Source: an uncultured Bacteroidales bacterium
Lineage (GTDB): Bacteria > Bacteroidota > Bacteroidia > Bacteroidales > UBA932
NCBI GenBank assembly: GCA_946062035.1
Contig: CAMGTS010000029.1
Location: forward strand, 1-10,339
Direction: 5' to 3'
DNA length: 10,339 bases
Position 1 is the stretch's first letter; every line of letters begins with the position of its first letter. Shown piece by piece: positions 1 to 6,903 of the stretch. Under the pieces are notes generated by a model. It was not told the DNA's origin, ran no database searches, and saw only the letters and a program-made list of their open reading frames with translations. The position numbers and the translations under genes are program-made.

Positions 1-453
1 GTTGAAATACTGATGAATCGCATAAGCCATAGCGTTGCGGATTCTCATGACGCAACCGAAAGTATTGGTTCTCAGTCTCAAATGTGCGATATCCCTAAGG
101 AACTCCAATGAGTGTCCTTTTTTCTGCAAAGGGTAGTCCGCAGGATCCGCTTTGCCATAGACCTCCACAGACTCGGCCTGAACTTCGACAGTCTGACCTT
201 TGCCCATACTCTCCACCAATAATCCTTTTACGCAAACACACGCACCTGTAGTAACATCTTTCAAAGAATCTTCAGGGAACTTTGCGCTGTCGCAGACAAC
301 CTGCATATTCTTAATTGTACTTCCGTCGTTAAGGGCGATAAAAGAGACATTTTTATTACCTCTTTTAGTTCTTACCCAACCTTTAACGACCACTTCGCAT
401 CCAGGTTTCTCTGAGAATAATTGCAGGATGCTTTTTCTTGTGAACTCTCCCAT
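1..453 (-). CDS. asnS: Asparaginyl-tRNA synthetase (N-terminal part, cut by window edge)
   Basis: Cytoplasmic class II aminoacyl-tRNA synthetase that charges tRNA-Asn with asparagine using ATP. Only the first 151 codons are present; the reading frame is open to base 1, so the catalytic core lies outside. Residues about 20-100 form the OB-fold anticodon-binding domain ([19 protein letters not shown] at 21-39, then LNDGST at 41-46). Residues 107-150 hold the linker and the beginning of the catalytic domain, with the family's [14 protein letters not shown] block (107-120) and [10 protein letters not shown] (124-133). The lysine-glycine-histidine linker points to AsnS rather than AspS or LysS. 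The ATG at 453 is the natural start and sits 47 bp after the phosphatase-esterase stop. No Shine-Dalgarno sequence is visible, as is usual in Bacteroidota. It may be cotranscribed with the gene before it, or use its own promoter; the sequence does not decide. Confidence 0.95.
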   Translation of the reverse strand, partial: MGEFTRKSILQLFSEKPGCEVVVKGWVRTKRGNKNVSFIALNDGSTIKNMQVVCDSAKFPEDSLKDVTTGACVCVKGLLVESMGKGQTVEVQAESVEVYGKADPADYPLQKKGHSLEFLRDIAHLRLRTNTFGCVMRIRNAMAYAIHQYFN

Positions 454-500
454 TTATATTGTAATTTTGATATATCTGATTATGAGGATATTAATCCTTG

Positions 501-2417
501 TTACTTAACATATTTCCTTATGGCTTCAATCCAAATCTTATAACCGTCCTGAGTGAGGTGAAGGCCGTCTCTTGTTATCGATTTTCTAAGCACTTGCTCC
601 GATGCCGGCTTCTTCAAATCCTCAGCACCGTTTTCGAGGAAAAGCGGATATAGGTTTACAAACTCCACCTTCTCTTCCTTGGCCATCTTCGCAAGTTTGG
701 CGTTGATTTCTGAAACCATCGCAGTCTTACCGGTGAGAAGTTTGTACCTGTTGAAGCTCTCGTTGAACGGAAGAAGCGACTGCAAGTAGATCTTAGTCTT
801 AGGCGATGCGGCCTTGACCCTTTTAACTACGCTCATTACTCCATTAGCGATAGAATCAGCCGAAAGATTATGGCTTATATCATTAGTTCCGCAAAGGAAA
901 AACAGCTTGGCAGGCTTTCCCTCAAGTATCGGATCCAAACGGTCGTTGATTCCGCCGAAAGTGTCGCCGATAATACCTCTGTTTCTGATCGCTCCACCTT
1001 TTTTGTTCAATTTGGCATTGACATCTGCGAAATATTCGCTCCATTTGCCACCCTCTGTAAGAGAGTTGCCGAGGAATACTATATCGTTGGAGCTGATAGG
1101 AGCCTCATCAGCGAAAATGTCCACCCTCCTATAGTAATGGTCAGTATACTTTGCGACCGCACCCATAGCTTTCATTATTTTCTTAGGTATGTCAGTGTTA
1201 TTCATTCTGCCGGCGAACAATCTGCTACCCGCACCTACAGCGAAAACAGGGACAGCGCCTCCGGTATGCGATGAAGTTGTCCATCCGATTTTACATGCCT
1301 TGCTGATAGAGTCCAAAGGTTCCTGCTTCATATAATTTTCTACTGTAAGATTCTTGCCGTCTACACTTTTTATCGACGCGTCAATTCCCGACAAGTCAAA
1401 AGTATAGCCTTTTGTTCTGCCAAGTGTAAGGCCACCTGTCTCGTGATCGGCGGTAACCACAATCAAGGTCTCGTCAGGATGCTGTTTATAGAATTCATAT
1501 GCGACAGCGACAGCCTCATCCATATCTATAGTCTCTGTAATAGTACCAGCAACATCGTTATTGTGGGCACTCCAGTCAATCTTGCCACCCTCACACATCA
1601 TAAAGAAGCCCTTCATGTCAGGCTTGTATATGAAGTCTATCGCACTTGCGACCACGTCCTTAAGAGCCATATCATTATCCGACCTGCCGATGACAAAAGG
1701 AAGTATCTCGTCCTTCTTCGGCTTCTCCTGGAAAAGGATCATTTTCTCAGCGCCGTTTTTCTTCGCCTTGTAATCCTCAAGTCCGTATGCGACGGTATAA
1801 CCATAATTTTCTACCTTTTCATATATCTTTCTCTCGGCATTCTCTATTTTTTTGGATTTGGCTCCCTCGAAGCCGCCACCGCCGAAAAAGTCAAAACCGC
1901 TTTCAGGCAGCTGTAGCGAAATGTCAAAATATGAGCTTCTATTTGCGCTGTGACCATAAAAACCTGCAGGTGTCGCATGGTCGATAGTAACAGAAGTCAT
2001 TATACCGATAGAGTAACCCAACTCCTTGAGTTTGTATGAAATCTGATGGACATTGACCGAGTCGGGTCCTACACCCAAATGGTTGTTTTTTGTCTTATAA
2101 CCTGACGCTAAGGCGGTAGCCGCGGCGGAAGAACAGGTTATCATATTACTTGCGGAATATGTTGTCGCCATTCCGAGCACCGGAAACTGCGTAAAATGCA
2201 GAGGCTCACTTCCGATCTTATTCAATTTAGCGGCGTTGTAGGCTTCGGTAAGCGCAATGTGCGAAAAGCCCATACCATCTCCGATAAACAAAAACACATA
2301 CTTGGCAGGCTTACATTCACTCCCCGCCTGTTGGCATTGAGCATAGGTTGTAGTCGACAAAAACGCAACCACCGCAAAGCACAACATCATCTTAGAAAAC
2401 AAACCTTTCAATCTCAT
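501..2417 (-). CDS. Secreted alkaline phosphatase fused to SGNH/GDSL hydrolase
   Basis: Two enzymes in one 638-residue exported protein. A signal peptide (residues 1-26, cleavage likely after TYA) sends it to the periplasm or beyond. Residues about 38-420 are an alkaline phosphatase of the PhoA type, which hydrolyses phosphate monoesters with two zinc ions and one magnesium. Metal and catalytic residues can be placed by motif: D47 (IGDGMG), S96 as nucleophile, H147 and T149 (DHATP), R160, E276, D281 and H285 (EGGKIDWSAH), D324/H325 (TADHETGG), H384 (SSHTGG). C95 stands where E. coli PhoA has Asp101. Residues about 443-638 are an SGNH esterase: S452 (GNSLTEGG), N479-G484, GTND at 510-513, D617/H620 (DGLHLT), all intact. 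The real substrate is unknown; a phosphorylated and acylated glycan or lipid is an inference. ATG at 2417 gives a proper signal peptide. The gene is preceded by the exbD2 terminator, so it starts its own transcription unit. Confidence 0.93.
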   Translation of the reverse strand: MRLKGLFSKMMLCFAVVAFLSTTTYAQCQQAGSECKPAKYVFLFIGDGMGFSHIALTEAYNAAKLNKIGSEPLHFTQFPVLGMATTYSASNMITCSSAAATALASGYKTKNNHLGVGPDSVNVHQISYKLKELGYSIGIMTSVTIDHATPAGFYGHSANRSSYFDISLQLPESGFDFFGGGGFEGAKSKKIENAERKIYEKVENYGYTVAYGLEDYKAKKNGAEKMILFQEKPKKDEILPFVIGRSDNDMALKDVVASAIDFIYKPDMKGFFMMCEGGKIDWSAHNNDVAGTITETIDMDEAVAVAYEFYKQHPDETLIVVTADHETGGLTLGRTKGYTFDLSGIDASIKSVDGKNLTVENYMKQEPLDSISKACKIGWTTSSHTGGAVPVFAVGAGSRLFAGRMNNTDIPKKIMKAMGAVAKYTDHYYRRVDIFADEAPISSNDIVFLGNSLTEGGKWSEYFADVNAKLNKKGGAIRNRGIIGDTFGGINDRLDPILEGKPAKLFFLCGTNDISHNLSADSIANGVMSVVKRVKAASPKTKIYLQSLLPFNESFNRYKLLTGKTAMVSEINAKLAKMAKEEKVEFVNLYPLFLENGAEDLKKPASEQVLRKSITRDGLHLTQDGYKIWIEAIRKYVK

Positions 2418-2516
2418 TATTTCTGATTTTTTACACTAATTCATATTATTTCGTTTTGCCCTGACGGAAGATTTATGTGCGACGACACCAACCATCCAAG
2501 CAAATACACAACCTTG

Positions 2517-2524
2517 CAAATTTA
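2517..2524 (-). promoter_or_regulatory. Possible Bacteroidota -7 element before the phosphatase-esterase gene
   Basis: On the minus strand this reads TAAATTTG, a full match to the Bacteroidota -7 consensus TAnnTTTG. It lies between the exbD2 terminator and the phosphatase-esterase ATG, and would give a leader of roughly 90 bases. No TTTG is found at the expected distance of about 19-21 bp upstream (the nearest is 32 bp away, within the terminator T-run), so it is only a half-promoter call. Confidence 0.25.
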
Positions 2525-2556
2525 CTAAAAATGAAGCTACATACTCTGGCATAAAA

Positions 2557-2590
2557 CAAAAAAACCGCGGCTTTTGCCGCGGTCTTTTGA
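2557..2590 (-). terminator. Intrinsic terminator of the exbB-exbD operon
   Basis: Read on the minus strand, a perfect 8-bp GC-rich stem (ACCGCGGC / GCCGCGGT, at 2576-2583 and 2564-2571) with an AAAA loop is followed directly by seven T residues and TTTT after one G. It begins 27 bp past the exbD2 stop codon. The plus-strand side has only a broken T-tract, so it works mainly for the minus strand. Confidence 0.9.
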
Positions 2591-2609
2591 AAAGCATATC
2601 GTCTTAAGA

Positions 2610-3089
2610 CTATCTGTTTGCGTTAACATCCGCCTGACGTGCCACATACATGATATTAAGTGCAGAGCAACGTCTAAGCTCCTGTTTGATATCGGTGATG
2701 ATACCCATTCTCACGTTCTCATCAGACTTGATCGCTACGCACATCTGCTCTTTATCAGCCTCAGCGAGAGACTCTCTCTCTGCAGCGATAAAGTCACGGA
2801 TTTCCGCAACGGTTCTATAAGAGTCGTTAAGCTGGATACGTGAGTCGGTACCATACTGAGCCTGCTTTGCAAGGATAGGAGAACCTACATAAATATATGA
2901 TGTAAGGTCTTTTCTCTCCAATTTCACATTCTCAGTAGCTGCCGGCAACTTAACGTTAACCAACTTGTCTGTCTGACGGAAAGAGGTTGATATCATGAAG
3001 AAGAACAACAACATGAACACGATATCAGGAAGTGAAGCTGTACTGATTGCAGGAGCAGCCTTCTTACCGTTTTTTCTAAATCTACCCAT
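2610..3089 (-). CDS. ExbD/TolR-family biopolymer transport protein (second copy)
   Basis: Small inner-membrane protein with one transmembrane helix and a periplasmic domain, which works with the ExbB-type channel to turn proton flow into mechanical work. The N-terminus is basic and cytoplasmic (residues 1-15), followed by a helix at about 20-36 (LPDIVFMLLFFFMIST) carrying the family's essential proton-path aspartate, D22. The rest, residues 40-159, is the periplasmic part. The ISTASLPDIVF block is the form seen in the second ExbD of Bacteroidota operons. It is the last gene of the four-gene operon, 12 bp after exbD1, with a strong terminator close behind. The 159-residue length is normal for the family. 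The partner that it energises (TonB, Tol or other) is not in the window. Confidence 0.93.
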   Translation of the reverse strand: MGRFRKNGKKAAPAISTASLPDIVFMLLFFFMISTSFRQTDKLVNVKLPAATENVKLERKDLTSYIYVGSPILAKQAQYGTDSRIQLNDSYRTVAEIRDFIAAERESLAEADKEQMCVAIKSDENVRMGIITDIKQELRRCSALNIMYVARQADVNANR

Positions 3090-3101
3090 ATTCTATTCTC
3101 C

Positions 3102-3683
3102 TTATTTCTTTCCACCTACGTCTTTCGGCTCAGCCTCAGAAATGTTCTGAGGGATAGCGTCTTTGACAATTTTCTGATGTGCTTCATCCAAACGTGCGTA
3201 CTTCTTACCGTAGTTCTGCATTGCAAACTGATCACGCATCTCGTTGAAAGCTTTTACAATCTCGTTCTGAACTTGAATGTAAGAGTTGTAGAGAGTACCT
3301 TTATCATTCTGCAAAGAAACGACACCTTTGGATACAGGATAACTACCGAACCCTTTAATATCCTTAACCTCCTTCTCAGGCATGTTAGGATCGTCTGCCG
3401 GGTTGGTAATAAATTCAACTATTTTATCCTTGATCTGGCTTACGTCTGTAGGCTGTGAACCGACCATGATTCTGTCCTGTGAGTTGATTCTCACAATGAC
3501 AACATTTCTACGGTTCACCTTGATATCCTGCTGTTGCTGTTGGTTCTCCTGCATCGGTGGAAGACGACGGCGCAAACCTTTGTCCACATCCATCGTAGTC
3601 GTGATGAGGAAGAAGACCAAAAGCAAGAAGGCGATATCCGCCTGACTGCTCGCATTGATCTGAGGAGTTTCTTTACTTGCCAT
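3102..3683 (-). CDS. ExbD/TolR-family biopolymer transport protein (first copy)
   Basis: First of two tandem ExbD-like proteins, expected to sit in the inner membrane with its C-terminal domain in the periplasm. A short cytoplasmic tail (PQINASSQ, 7-14) leads into a helix at about 16-30 with the conserved aspartate D16 (ADIAFLLLVFFLITTT). A basic-proline block (RRRLPPM, 38-44) and a run of five glutamines (48-52) follow. At 193 residues it is longer than the second copy; the extra length is mostly in the middle and at the C-terminus (residues about 85-190), which is charged and of unclear role. The two ExbDs differ clearly in sequence, so this is not a recent duplication; they probably form hetero-assemblies around the ExbB pentamer, an inference. 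The start ATG lies 5 bp after the stop of the upstream membrane protein. Confidence 0.92.
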   Translation of the reverse strand: MASKETPQINASSQADIAFLLLVFFLITTTMDVDKGLRRRLPPMQENQQQQQDIKVNRRNVVIVRINSQDRIMVGSQPTDVSQIKDKIVEFITNPADDPNMPEKEVKDIKGFGSYPVSKGVVSLQNDKGTLYNSYIQVQNEIVKAFNEMRDQFAMQNYGKKYARLDEAHQKIVKDAIPQNISEAEPKDVGGKK

Positions 3684-3688
3684 TTAAA

Positions 3689-4117
3689 TTACTTAATTTG
3701 TTTAGGACCTTTACCTTTATAAAGACCGCCTAATGCAGCAGCCAGGAAAGCAACGACTAACAACAAGATAGACAGGATAAGCAAAGTATCCGTCCACCTG
3801 AGCACGCTATGAGATGGCATCTGGACACCACCTGCAAGGGCAACTTCGTTTCCACTTGCGAACAAGTAGGAAAGAATCAAAAGCACCGCAAGCAAACCAA
3901 ACTCCAGGAGGTTTTTCTTACCACCTTTTCCGTTGCGGAAGAATACCGGCAATACAAGAACCAATGCTATAGCCGCAATAATAAGGACTAAAGCCCAGTT
4001 CAAGATTGTAGATACCATCGCATTATTATCGCCGTTTAATACATAGAAGCAAACACCGACAATAACGGAGATGATCAACAATGCGTACTTTACTATTTTC
4101 AAAGATTTACTATTCAT
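3689..4117 (-). CDS. Small four-helix membrane protein in the ExbB/ExbD operon
   Basis: A 142-residue protein I cannot assign to a named family. Four hydrophobic segments are visible, at about 9-28, 38-60, 69-88 and 109-133, joined by short loops. The loop after segment 2 (RNGKGGKK, 61-68) and the C-terminal tail (YKGKGPKQIK) are basic, so by the positive-inside rule both termini and that loop should face the cytoplasm. There is no cleavable signal peptide and no catalytic motif. It lies 14 bp after exbB and 5 bp before exbD1, so it is almost certainly cotranscribed. From memory, a small membrane protein in this position is common in Bacteroidota exb operons, which suggests an accessory part of the energiser complex, but no function is established here. 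The start ATG at 4117 is the only sensible one. Confidence 0.88.
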   Translation of the reverse strand: MNSKSLKIVKYALLIISVIVGVCFYVLNGDNNAMVSTILNWALVLIIAAIALVLVLPVFFRNGKGGKKNLLEFGLLAVLLILSYLFASGNEVALAGGVQMPSHSVLRWTDTLLILSILLLVVAFLAAALGGLYKGKGPKQIK

Positions 4118-4131
4118 GTTCTTTGAATAAA

Positions 4132-4935
4132 TTATTTCTTGTACTGTGAAAGAACGTCAACAAAGTCGATTGAAGCACTCTCCATATCGCTAACGATAGA
4201 GTCGATCTTTGCAACGATGTAGTTGTAGAAAATCTGAAGGATAATAGCAACGATCAAACCTGCGATAGTTGTGATCAACGCAACCTTAATACCACCGGCA
4301 ACAACGGTCGGAGAAATATCACCTGCAGCCTCGATAGCGTCGAATGCGCCGACCATACCGATAACTGTTCCAAGGAATCCCAACATAGGAGCCAAAGCGA
4401 TGAACAATGCAATCCATGAAAGACCACTTTCAAGTTTACCCATCTGAACTGAACCATAAGAAGTAATAGCCTTCTCAACGTTCTCCAAACCCTGATCGTA
4501 ACGGCTGAGACCCTCATAGAAGATAGAAGCCACAGGACCGCGTGTATCACGGCAAAGATCCTTTGCTTTCTCAACACCACCTGCTTTCAAAGCCTCCTCA
4601 AGGTCAGCTACAAGCTTCTCGTTCTTGGTTGTAGCAAGATTAAGGTATATAATTCTCTCGATTGCAATAGCAAGACCCAAGATAAGACACAAGATAACTG
4701 TAGCCATAAATTCAGGACCGCCCTCGATGAATTTTGTCTTAATCTGCTGATAAACAGGCTCATCAGATGAAGCGCTAAATGGATCTGCAGCAGTTGGCTC
4801 AGCAGCCTCTTCTGCAGCTACCTGCTCAGTAGCAACATTCTGCTCGTCAGTCTGAGTAGAGTCCTGTGCAACTGCGTTCTGGGCAGAAATAGCCATAAGG
4901 CCTGCAACTGCCAAAAACATGAAAATTTTTTTCAT
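4132..4935 (-). CDS. exbB: MotA/TolQ/ExbB-family proton channel protein
   Basis: Channel-forming inner-membrane protein that passes protons with ExbD to power outer-membrane transport or envelope work. I choose ATG at 4935 (267 residues) over an in-frame TTG at 4965, because it begins with a classical signal peptide (MKKIFMFLAVAGLMAIS, cleavage after AVA near residue 23); the upstream TTG would add ten residues with no visible role. Residues 24-60 are a low-complexity Ala/Glu/Gln/Thr-rich periplasmic segment. Membrane helices lie at about 75-98, 171-197 and 212-240, with the typical MLGFLGTVIGM (184-194, T190) and ITTIAGL (221-227) pore-lining threonines. The cytoplasmic loop 100-168 is helical. 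First gene of its operon; the 129-bp gap before it presumably holds its promoter, though no convincing one is seen, and read-through from ansA is possible. It could serve Ton or Tol; no tonB is nearby. Confidence 0.93.
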   Translation of the reverse strand: MKKIFMFLAVAGLMAISAQNAVAQDSTQTDEQNVATEQVAAEEAAEPTAADPFSASSDEPVYQQIKTKFIEGGPEFMATVILCLILGLAIAIERIIYLNLATTKNEKLVADLEEALKAGGVEKAKDLCRDTRGPVASIFYEGLSRYDQGLENVEKAITSYGSVQMGKLESGLSWIALFIALAPMLGFLGTVIGMVGAFDAIEAAGDISPTVVAGGIKVALITTIAGLIVAIILQIFYNYIVAKIDSIVSDMESASIDFVDVLSQYKK

Positions 4936-5064
4936 AAATTTTGTTGTGATTAAAGTATTAAACAATTGTAGTATTTAGTTATTCAATAAATTCGTGTCAA
5001 AGCGTACCTCGCCAAAACGAAGTGCAATATACGTAAAATTATTATTTCAACGCCATTTTTAGCC

Positions 5065-6105
5065 TTAAATAGTTATCTCACCGCTGTAAGATTTTTCCAT
5101 GCCTTTGGCAACCAGTCTATTATCAGAATACCTGCCGAGAAGGACAAATAACTTGCATAAAGTCGCTTCAGTAGTACCGTCAAACCCGCTTACGACTCCC
5201 GCTTTCATAAGCGAGACACCTGTGGCATAAGTTGACATATCAACCTTTCCGGCATTGCATTGCGTCACATTCACTACAACGATCCCTCTTTTGATGGCGC
5301 TTTTGACGGCGGAAATGAACTCTTCGCCCGTAGGTGCGTTTCCAGAGCCGAAAGTCTCAAGGATAACCGCCCTCAACCCTTTTGTCTTTAGTATGGCATC
5401 CACAACCTGCTTTGTAATTCCGGGATAGATTTTCAAGACAGCCACATTCGTATCGAGTTTCGTCCTTATTTTCAAAGGTTTGCCCCATTTATCAGGACGA
5501 TGCACAAGAGCCTCGTTGTATTTTATATGAATCCCCACCTCAGCCATCACCGGATAATTCGCCGAACGGAAAGCCCTGAAATTCTCAGCGTTATATTTTG
5601 TCGTCCTATTGCCTCTATAAAGCTGGTTTTCAAAATATATACATACTTCGGGAACCATAGCGTGACCGTCGGGAGCTACGGCGGCGGCGATCTCTATCGA
5701 TGAAATTATGTTCTCCTTGCCATCCGTTCTCAACATACCTATAGGCAACTGGCTTCCGGTGAGGATGACAGGTTTCTCCAAACCTTCAAGCATAAAACTG
5801 AGCGCTGATGCTGTAAATGACATTGTATCAGTTCCGTGCAAAATTACAAATCCGTCATAGGAATCGTAGTTTTTCTTTATCATCTTGCACAATCTTACCC
5901 AAAAGTCGGGCTTTACATCAGATGAATCAATAAGAGGATCAAACTGATATGTATCGATTTTATATCCGAACTTTTTCAAATCCGGTACCTCTTCCTGAAT
6001 CTGGCTTATATCAAACGGACACAAGGCTAAGGTTTTTTCGTCCTGCTTCATTCCGATTGTTCCGCCTGTATAAATCATCAATAATGAGCGTTTCATCTGT
6101 GGCAT
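5065..6105 (-). CDS. ansA: Type I (cytoplasmic) L-asparaginase
   Basis: Hydrolyses L-asparagine to aspartate and ammonia in the cytosol. At 346 residues it has the normal length for the type I family. The nucleophile motif YTGGTIGM covers 12-19 with T16; the second threonine and the aspartate are in HGTDTMSFTAS (T92, D93); the active-site lysine is K170 in YRGNRTTK (163-170). The block LTGSQLPIGMLRTDGKEN (115-132) and the later AVILETFGSGNAPT are also family marks. No signal peptide is present, which argues for the cytoplasmic type and against the periplasmic type II. The ATG at 6105 (9 bp after tatD) and the ATG at 6096 (residue 4) are both possible starts; the first is kept for length. It is the last gene of the dprA-tatD-ansA group. 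I see no hairpin terminator after its stop, so transcription may run on into exbB. Confidence 0.95.
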   Translation of the reverse strand: MPQMKRSLLMIYTGGTIGMKQDEKTLALCPFDISQIQEEVPDLKKFGYKIDTYQFDPLIDSSDVKPDFWVRLCKMIKKNYDSYDGFVILHGTDTMSFTASALSFMLEGLEKPVILTGSQLPIGMLRTDGKENIISSIEIAAAVAPDGHAMVPEVCIYFENQLYRGNRTTKYNAENFRAFRSANYPVMAEVGIHIKYNEALVHRPDKWGKPLKIRTKLDTNVAVLKIYPGITKQVVDAILKTKGLRAVILETFGSGNAPTGEEFISAVKSAIKRGIVVVNVTQCNAGKVDMSTYATGVSLMKAGVVSGFDGTTEATLCKLFVLLGRYSDNRLVAKGMEKSYSGEITI

Positions 6106-6114
6106 TATTGTCTG

Positions 6115-6903
6115 TTATATTCTGAAAAGTTTCTCAGCATTAGCTGTGGTCACCGATGCGACCGTCTCTATATCAACCTTTTTTATCTCAGCGACTTTTT
6201 GCGCTATGATTGGGATATAGGAACTTTCGTTGCGTTTACCCCTGTATGGCGCAGGGGTCAGCCATGGAGAGTCGGTCTCAAGGATAATCTTTTCCAGCGG
6301 TATGTATTCCAAAGTCTTGGCCACGCCCGCATTTTTGAAAGTCACGACCCCACCTATTCCTACTTTAAAATCCCCGTACTTCTGGATCCGCCTGAAAGTC
6401 TCCACACTTCCGCCGAACGCATGGAAAACCCCTCTGAGACCTCTGCTTTTGGATTCAAGGACATCAAACATCTCATCCATCGCACTCCTTTCGTGTATGA
6501 TTACCGGAATGTCGTACCTAATCGCCAAATCCAACTGAGCGGAGAAGACCTCCTTTTGTTCTTCTATAAAATCCTTGCTCCAGTATCCATCCAACCCGAT
6601 CTCACCGACCGCCACATATCTGACACCTTGCGAAGGTAAGAAAGATTTCTCCAAATGCTCCGTGGCGAACTCCAGCTCATTTTTCCACGCCTTCCCGACA
6701 GAAGTAGGATGAAGCCCCATCGCCATAAATACATTGTCTTTGTATTTGGAAGCACATTCGTGCTGTCTCTCAAAATACGAAGAGTCTATGGCCGGAAAAA
6801 CCATCTTTGTAACTCCGTTCTGAATAATCCTCTGAAAGACAGAGTCCCGATCATTATCAAACGCTTCGTCATAAAGATGGGTATGTGTATCAACAAAGAG
6901 CAT
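6115..6903 (-). CDS. tatD: TatD-family metal-dependent DNase/hydrolase
   Basis: Cytoplasmic TIM-barrel hydrolase of the amidohydrolase superfamily; family members are metal-dependent 3'-5' exonucleases linked to DNA repair and fragment clearance. All metal ligands expected for the family can be placed: H7 and H9 (DTHTH), E101 (VGEIGLD, 99-105), H137 (VIIHERS), H161 (VFHAFGG) and D211 (LETDSPWLTP, 208-217). The length of 262 residues is standard. The ATG at 6903 lies within the last codons of dprA, overlapping its end by 14 bases in a different frame, so translation is probably coupled. The ansA start follows 9 bp after the stop. Many Bacteroidota carry more than one TatD paralogue (TatD, YcfH, YjjV types), so the exact paralogue name is not certain. 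Confidence 0.92.
   Translation of the reverse strand: MLFVDTHTHLYDEAFDNDRDSVFQRIIQNGVTKMVFPAIDSSYFERQHECASKYKDNVFMAMGLHPTSVGKAWKNELEFATEHLEKSFLPSQGVRYVAVGEIGLDGYWSKDFIEEQKEVFSAQLDLAIRYDIPVIIHERSAMDEMFDVLESKSRGLRGVFHAFGGSVETFRRIQKYGDFKVGIGGVVTFKNAGVAKTLEYIPLEKIILETDSPWLTPAPYRGKRNESSYIPIIAQKVAEIKKVDIETVASVTTANAEKLFRI

Noticed and set aside
485..498. Small inverted repeat AGGAT-ATTA-ATCCT between the phosphatase-esterase gene and asnS
   Set aside because: A 5-bp AT-rich stem with no T-run is too weak for a terminator and common by chance.
200..508. Plus-strand open frame of 102 codons at the left end
   Set aside because: It lies antisense to the conserved N-terminal domain of asnS and has no family resemblance.
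1443..1916. Plus-strand open frame of 157 codons opposite the phosphatase domain
   Set aside because: It lies fully antisense to a well-conserved gene, and its translation shows no recognisable domain. The same applies to the plus-strand frames at 870-1274 and 6199-6639.
4275..4580. Minus-strand open frame of 101 codons inside exbB
   Set aside because: It is an alternative frame of the exbB coding sequence, which is strongly supported by membrane helices and family motifs.
4995..5000. TTGACA (minus strand), like an E. coli -35 box, before exbB
   Set aside because: The hexamer at 17 bp spacing (TAAATA) matches the -10 consensus poorly, and Bacteroidota do not generally use this promoter type.
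1..6105. An asparagine-metabolism link between ansA and asnS
   Set aside because: The two genes are about 4.6 kb apart, separated by the exb operon, a strong terminator and another gene. Nothing shows common control.
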